Translations under genes and position numbers: made by a program
Part shown: piece after piece, positions 33,422-36,784 of the stretch
Numbering within the stretch: position 1 is the stretch's first letter
How the letters are laid out: each line of letters begins with the position of its first letter
Assembly (NCBI GenBank): GCA_030065935.1
Contig: JASJCP010000040.1
Location: 1-36,784 of the forward strand
DNA from: Xenococcaceae cyanobacterium MO_167.B27
GTDB taxonomy: Bacteria > Cyanobacteriota > Cyanobacteriia > Cyanobacteriales > Xenococcaceae
Direction of reading: 5' to 3'
DNA length: 36,784 nucleotides
The notes under the pieces: model-generated
The model's input: only the letters and a program-made list of their open reading frames with translations
Databases searched by the model: none
Told to the model about the DNA's origin: nothing

Positions 33422-35178
33422 GTCCTCTCCCTTGAATCTACATCTACTAAAGGAATACCCCAATCTAAACGAGCATTGAAATTACTACCCTGTCGCCATT
33501 GCAGCCCCAATCCCACTGAGGAAAGGGTCTGGTCATCGGGGTTATCGATTCCCGAACTATTCCAGGTTGTGCCATAGTCAATAAAAGGAATAAACTGCAC
33601 TACTCCTGTATCTTCAAAAACTCGAAAGATGGGTAATTGTACCTCTGCGGAGAGAAAAATACCGTTGTCTGTTAACAGTTGGTCTTGACGATATCCTCTG
33701 ACACTTCCTAAACCTCCTAGAGAAAACTGCTCGGAAGAAAGCAATCTCTGGTCTGCTATCTGCCCGTTGGTACGCACTAAAAATAAACTATCTCTGCCCA
33801 ACAACCGCACATATTGCCCTTGAAATCGCCAAGCGAAAAAGCGACTGTCAGGAATTCTATCTACTCCCTCTATTTGTTGGTTAACTGTCGAGTCCAAAGC
33901 ATCTAGTCCGAAGTTAAATTGGGAACGCAGAGCAAATACGGAGCGAGGGTTACGTTGGGTATATTCTTGAAAAAAGCGTAGGGCAAAGACACGAGTTTCT
34001 CCTTCTTCATTAGCACCAGGAGAGAGGGGGAAAGGTAAATCTGAAACAGAAGATTCGCTATCTCTGAGGGAAGTAGTTAAGCCCAGGGTAAAATCATGAT
34101 AATTTTGTTGTTCAATAGTTTGGATTACTGGCTGGCGTAGGGTTAATTCAAAGCTGTCTGAGTTGGATTCAATATCTAAATCGTCGAAGGGAGGCTCAAT
34201 TATTTCATTATCACTGTGGTTGTAAGAGAAGCCAATAGTACCATTGCGGGGATTCCAAGGAATTTGGTAAGCAACATCAATCTCATCTTTGCCATCGGTA
34301 TTGTTGTAACCCAACCTAATTTCATCTCCCAACCCAAAAAGATTAGCTTCGGTAATAGCTACACCTCGGCGAAAACTCCCCACACTGGGTGTGCGGTCAT
34401 TAGCTAACACAATTTCTGGGGTAAAGGTGGCAGCTTCTATTACTGTTACTTCCAGAATACTGCCACCAGGGGTAGCACTAGCGGTTAAGGTGGCGGAAAC
34501 ATTGTCAATTAAGGGGTTTATTTGTAGTAGTTGCAATGCTTCTTGAAGGCGATTCAGGTTTAAAGGTTTGCCAGTGGCTAATTTTAGACGGGAGCGAATA
34601 TAACTACGATTGAGACCTTGAGAACTTCCTGGTGCGGGAAAGATTTTAATCTCTTCTAGTTCTCCTTCAATAATTTGAATTTCAACAACTCCTTGTTGGG
34701 TTTGTCTTGTTACTTGGGGGATAGAGATGACAGCCCCAGAAGTAGCATAACCCTCGTCAGCATAGAGTTGGGCGACATCGGAAGCGATTTGTAGTAGTCG
34801 GGAGAGGGGTAAGGGTTTATTGCTTAGATTAGCCGTAAGAGTTGCTAGTTCTGCTTCGCTCACAGCAGTATTACCAGTGAAGATAAATTCAGTAACGGTT
34901 ATGGTTTCTTCTGTAGTAGGAGCAGGTAATTGTTCTGGAGTTGTGGGTGAAGGGAGTAGTTCTTCTGGTTGGGCTGGGGAGGCGGGAGGAGTAGTTGGTA
35001 AGGAAGGTATAGGAGTGGGAGGAATAATATCTTGAGGCGGTATAGTTTCTCTCTGATCTGGAATAATTTGCGCTATCGCAGATGTAGGCATTAAACAGGA
35101 GCAAATAACAGCTATAATCAAAAAAAATATCCAGTTTATTGGTTCTGAGCGCGAAAATCCACCTAATACAGTATTCAC
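33373..35178 (-). CDS. TpsB outer-membrane transporter (ShlB/FhaC/HecB family)
   Basis: A 601-residue two-partner secretion transporter. Residues 1-36 are a signal peptide (hydrophobic stretch WIFFLIIAVICSCL, ending AIAQ). A proline-rich linker follows (about 40-90). POTRA-type domains lie at about 92-245 (ITVTEFIFTGNTAVSEAELATL, then PLSRLLQIASDVAQLYADEGYATSGAVI). A 16-strand barrel fills the rest, with the lid-loop motif VRGYRQDQL at about 490, the conserved VRGYR of this family, and a terminal strand ending in phenylalanine. All parts are present, so it should export a TpsA-type protein across the outer membrane. No TpsA gene is in the window. It is the first gene of a unit with the TPR-CHAT gene. 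Confidence 0.93.
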   Translation of the reverse strand: MNTVLGGFSRSEPINWIFFLIIAVICSCLMPTSAIAQIIPDQRETIPPQDIIPPTPIPSLPTTPPASPAQPEELLPSPTTPEQLPAPTTEETITVTEFIFTGNTAVSEAELATLTANLSNKPLPLSRLLQIASDVAQLYADEGYATSGAVISIPQVTRQTQQGVVEIQIIEGELEEIKIFPAPGSSQGLNRSYIRSRLKLATGKPLNLNRLQEALQLLQINPLIDNVSATLTASATPGGSILEVTVIEAATFTPEIVLANDRTPSVGSFRRGVAITEANLFGLGDEIRLGYNNTDGKDEIDVAYQIPWNPRNGTIGFSYNHSDNEIIEPPFDDLDIESNSDSFELTLRQPVIQTIEQQNYHDFTLGLTTSLRDSESSVSDLPFPLSPGANEEGETRVFALRFFQEYTQRNPRSVFALRSQFNFGLDALDSTVNQQIEGVDRIPDSRFFAWRFQGQYVRLLGRDSLFLVRTNGQIADQRLLSSEQFSLGGLGSVRGYRQDQLLTDNGIFLSAEVQLPIFRVFEDTGVVQFIPFIDYGTTWNSSGIDNPDDQTLSSVGLGLQWRQGSNFNARLDWGIPLVDVDSRERTWQENGIHFTMRWVLF

Positions 35179-35318
35179 CTACAAAAAACAGAGTATAACA
35201 ATAGCAGGATATTACCATATTGCTTTTACTTGAGAAAAAATTAGTTTCTCTATTGTTAGGTTAAAGAGTTATAAAATATTTATAAGCGATCGCAAATTTA
35301 AGTGGAATACCCTTGATT

Positions 35319-35510
35319 ATGACTAGCTATAGTATTAATTTGAAACCCTTAGTAGAGCAAATATCGGATAGCGACTTCGAGCGTTTATGCGCTTCTAATC
35401 CTGAACTGAAGCTAGAAAAAAGTGCAGTAGGCAATTTAAATAATCCTAGTAGTTTATCTGGAGAAAATATCTTGCCTAATTTAGTTGTAGATTTATCTGA
35501 TATTTTTTAG
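35319..35510 (+). pseudogene. Uma2-type (DUF820) endonuclease, N-terminal fragment
   Basis: A 63-residue frame starting MTSYSINLKPLVEQISDSD. The segment FERLCASNPELKLEKSAVGNL matches the first strand-helix unit of cyanobacterial Uma2 proteins (FxxLCxxNPxLxLExxxxGxL). The remaining text up to the stop does not continue into the catalytic PD-(D/E)XK core, which is missing altogether. It is probably a degraded gene. A small stand-alone protein is possible but unlikely. Confidence 0.5.
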
Positions 35511-35577
35511 TCTTTTGTCATTCTCTCTTAAATGCGATCGCTTTATTCCATTAAATAGCAATATTTATCACAACAAC

Positions 35578-35790
35578 TATAAGAGCTTCTTGAATTCTTC
35601 GATGGTTAATCCAGCATCTTTAACAATTCCAGCCATCGTATAAGCATTGACTGGGTTAGCTAGCTTGAATGACAATTATCCCTCCACCATTTGTCATGGT
35701 AATATGTTTCCCCTGTCTAATGACTTGAAAACCTGCCTTTTCAAAAGTCTTAATTGTCCTTGAATGATTAATTCCTGGAAGCTTGGGCAT
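35578..35790 (-). pseudogene. hicA: hicA toxin gene with single-base frameshift
   Basis: The first 41 codons read MPKLPGINHSRTIKTFEKAG then FQVIRQGKHITMTNGGGIIVI, the HicA double-stranded RNA-binding fold with the catalytic His in GKH. The frame then hits a stop. Shifting past one extra T (near 35656-35662) restores ASNPVNAYTMAGIVKDAGLT and IEEFKKLL before a TAG at 35578-35580, the normal HicA end. The whole would be about 70 residues, the normal length. So a recent one-base insertion has disabled the toxin while its antitoxin remains. The start lies two bases after the hicB stop. Confidence 0.8.
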
Positions 35791-35792
35791 GA

Positions 35793-35987
35793 TTACCCCA
35801 GTTCTACATAAAGAGATTCGGTATCTTTGTTTACTTCTTCAACCGTCTCTAGATAGATATAAATTGCATCTTTAATATTTTCTAGAGCCTCTTCTTTTGT
35901 TTCACCTTGCGACCAGCATCCTGGTAAACTTGGACACCATACCGCATATCCTTCCTCGCTCTCTTGCAACCTCACCTTATAGCGCAT
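35793..35987 (-). CDS. hicB: HicB-type antitoxin
   Basis: A 64-residue protein, MRYKVRLQESEEGYAVWCPS then LPGCWSQGETKEEALENIKDAIYIYLE, the short HicB form with a partial RNase H-like fold that binds HicA. It has no C-terminal DNA-binding domain. It precedes hicA on the same strand with two bases between, the usual tight pairing (here in hicB-hicA order). As hicA is frameshifted, this antitoxin currently has no intact partner in the window. Confidence 0.85.
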   Translation of the reverse strand: MRYKVRLQESEEGYAVWCPSLPGCWSQGETKEEALENIKDAIYIYLETVEEVNKDTESLYVELG

Positions 35988-36000
35988 ATATACTGTTTTA

Positions 36001-36160
36001 ACTTGGTTATCCTCATCTGTAATTCTATCTTATACCAATTGGAAAAAGTAATGAGAGACTTATATATAGCCAAATTTTTGATATAGAAAAAGTGTTTTTT
36101 TAGCTTCAGAAGTTAAGAAATTTAAAGTCAACTACTAGGATTCAAAATTAGTTTCTCAAA
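36001..36160. other. Gap with no recognised feature
   Basis: A+T-rich sequence between the hicB start region and the tandem duplication. I see no gene. The hicBA promoter should lie at the left end. Confidence 0.4.
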
Positions 36161-36574
36161 TTTACAGCGAAAAAAATAAAGTTTTGTAAAAGTGCGAAAT
36201 TTTTTGATTCTCCACCGATAACTCAATAGAGATTAATTCAATCTCTAGCAAACAGATTAATTATTAACCAAGCTGAAAGAGAAATTAAATCAATCATGAA
36301 TAATCAATATATTGAATCCATCAAAAATCAAGCAGTTTTAAGCGCACAAGAACTGCTTTAAAAAACCTTTACAAGAAAAAAAATAAAGTTTTGTAAAAGT
36401 GCGAAATTTTTTGATTCCCCACTGATAACTCAATAGAGATTAATTCAATCTCTAGCAAACAGATTAATTATTAACCAAGCTGAAAGAGAAATTCAATCCA
36501 TCATGAATAACCAAAATACTAACTCCATCAAAAATCAAGCAGTTTTAAGCGCGCAAGAACTATTAAAATCTTTC
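36161..36574. repeat. 207-base tandem duplication
   Basis: Copy 1 (36161-36367) and copy 2 (36368 to about 36574) are nearly identical, starting TTTACA..AAAAAATAAAGTTTTG and running through the start of the following small gene; the two ATG codons (36296 and 36503) are exactly 207 apart. Differences are few, so the event is recent or conserved. It duplicates the upstream region and the first 21 codons of the gene. Confidence 0.85.
36296..36361 (+). pseudogene. Truncated first copy of the duplicated small gene
   Basis: Reads MNNQYIESIKNQAVLSAQEL plus one Leu, then a stop, 21 residues matching the N terminus of the gene at 36503. It was created by the 207-base tandem duplication and has lost the rest. 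It would be translated as a short peptide if the copied upstream region is active. Confidence 0.6.
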
Positions 36575-36721
36575 GCTTCTCAAGAGGGGCTTTCAGCTGA
36601 TTTTACTAAGGCTTTTGGCTCTAAGTTCGATCGCGAAGCAGCAGAAGAGTTAGTTAATCAATGGGAAACTGGTGAATTTGACTCATTCCCAGAAATTGAA
36701 ATTCTGGCTTCGGACTCATAA
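36503..36721 (+). CDS. Small leader-like protein, 72 residues, unknown function
   Basis: The protein begins MNNQNTNSIKNQAVLSAQEL, continues with FASQEGLSADFTKAFGSKFD and REAAEELVNQWETGEF, and ends DSFPEIEILASDS. This pattern (helical, acidic, WxxGEFDxxPEIE) resembles what I recall as the N-terminal region of large cyanobacterial surface or calcium-binding repeat proteins, where PEIEI is followed by a glycine-rich continuation. Here a stop comes right after it. It may therefore be a truncated surface protein, or a genuine short protein or peptide precursor. The frame is clean and the upstream region is duplicated. The 60 bases beyond it show no further gene that I can identify. Confidence 0.5.
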   Translation: MNNQNTNSIKNQAVLSAQELLKSFASQEGLSADFTKAFGSKFDREAAEELVNQWETGEFDSFPEIEILASDS

Positions 36722-36784
36722 TTTTGGTAGCTTGGTAAGAGCGATTATTTGGCTTTGGGATACTCAAAATCAAGCGGATTGGCG

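Noticed and set aside
35192-35197. TATACT box just upstream of the TpsB start on the minus strand
   Set aside because: Transcription would begin about seven bases before the ATG, leaving no ribosome site; position unlikely for the real promoter.
34889-35218. Minus-strand frame of 109 codons overlapping the start of the TpsB gene
   Set aside because: Tyr/Ser/Thr-rich shadow of the proline-rich linker and signal peptide of TpsB.
1-36784. tRNA, rRNA or known riboswitch genes
   Set aside because: No T-arm-like GGTTCRANYCC context with matching acceptor arms, no rRNA sequence and no known riboswitch core was seen by eye; weak structured RNAs could be missed.

Overview
The window is a stretch of cyanobacterial chromosome. 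Evidence: HIP1-type GCGATCGC palindromes scattered inside and between genes, low overall GC, a cyanobacterial group 2 sigma factor (SigC-like), and many families that are largely cyanobacterial (DUF1822, DUF928, DUF3146-like, CHAT/CHASE2 proteins, a PEP-CTERM-like membrane protein fragment). The dense short repeats, small palindromic elements and decayed toxin-antitoxin genes fit a large-genome colonial or filamentous cyanobacterium; I cannot name the genus. All calls were made by reading the sequence; no database search was run.

Left part (1-11050): a CBS-PAS-PAS-GGDEF-EAL cyclic-di-GMP protein cut by the window edge, a SAM methyltransferase, an exported PrxQ-type peroxiredoxin, ATP sulfurylase (sat), a Tat-exported caspase-fold protein whose catalytic His/Cys are replaced by Tyr/Ser (a pseudo-orthocaspase), and small conserved or membrane proteins of unknown role. 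Middle left (11314-17697): a sulfotransferase of unusual base composition next to a TnpB fragment, then a three-gene group of a GMC-type flavin oxidoreductase, an eight-helix membrane protein and a seven-helix/lipase-like fusion protein. Then come sigC (minus) and priA (plus), separated by a repeat-rich gap.

Region 22.2-24.3 kb is a gene graveyard. A DUF2281-like antitoxin gene carries a 100-bp element with perfect 16-bp terminal inverted repeats and an 8-bp target duplication. It is followed by a MazF-like toxin fragment, an LRV-repeat fragment, an orphan YefM/Phd antitoxin and the tail of a PEP-CTERM-like membrane protein that begins at a dispersed repeat. A second set of decayed genes lies at the right end: a Uma2 fragment, hicB with a frameshifted hicA, and a 207-bp tandem duplication that partly repeats a small leader-like gene.

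Region 25.1-35.2 kb is the most interesting block. On the plus strand lie a divergent sigma-like protein, a DUF1822 protein, a CHAT protease fused to a membrane CHASE2 sensor, and a DUF928 secreted protein. Converging on these from the minus strand are a TpsB (ShlB/FhaC) outer-membrane transporter and an overlapping TPR-CHAT protease with a signal anchor. Both CHAT domains keep their His and Cys. The layout suggests an envelope-spanning signalling, proteolysis and secretion system: a regulator, a periplasm-sensing protease, secreted factors and an outer-membrane exporter. No TpsA substrate lies inside the window.
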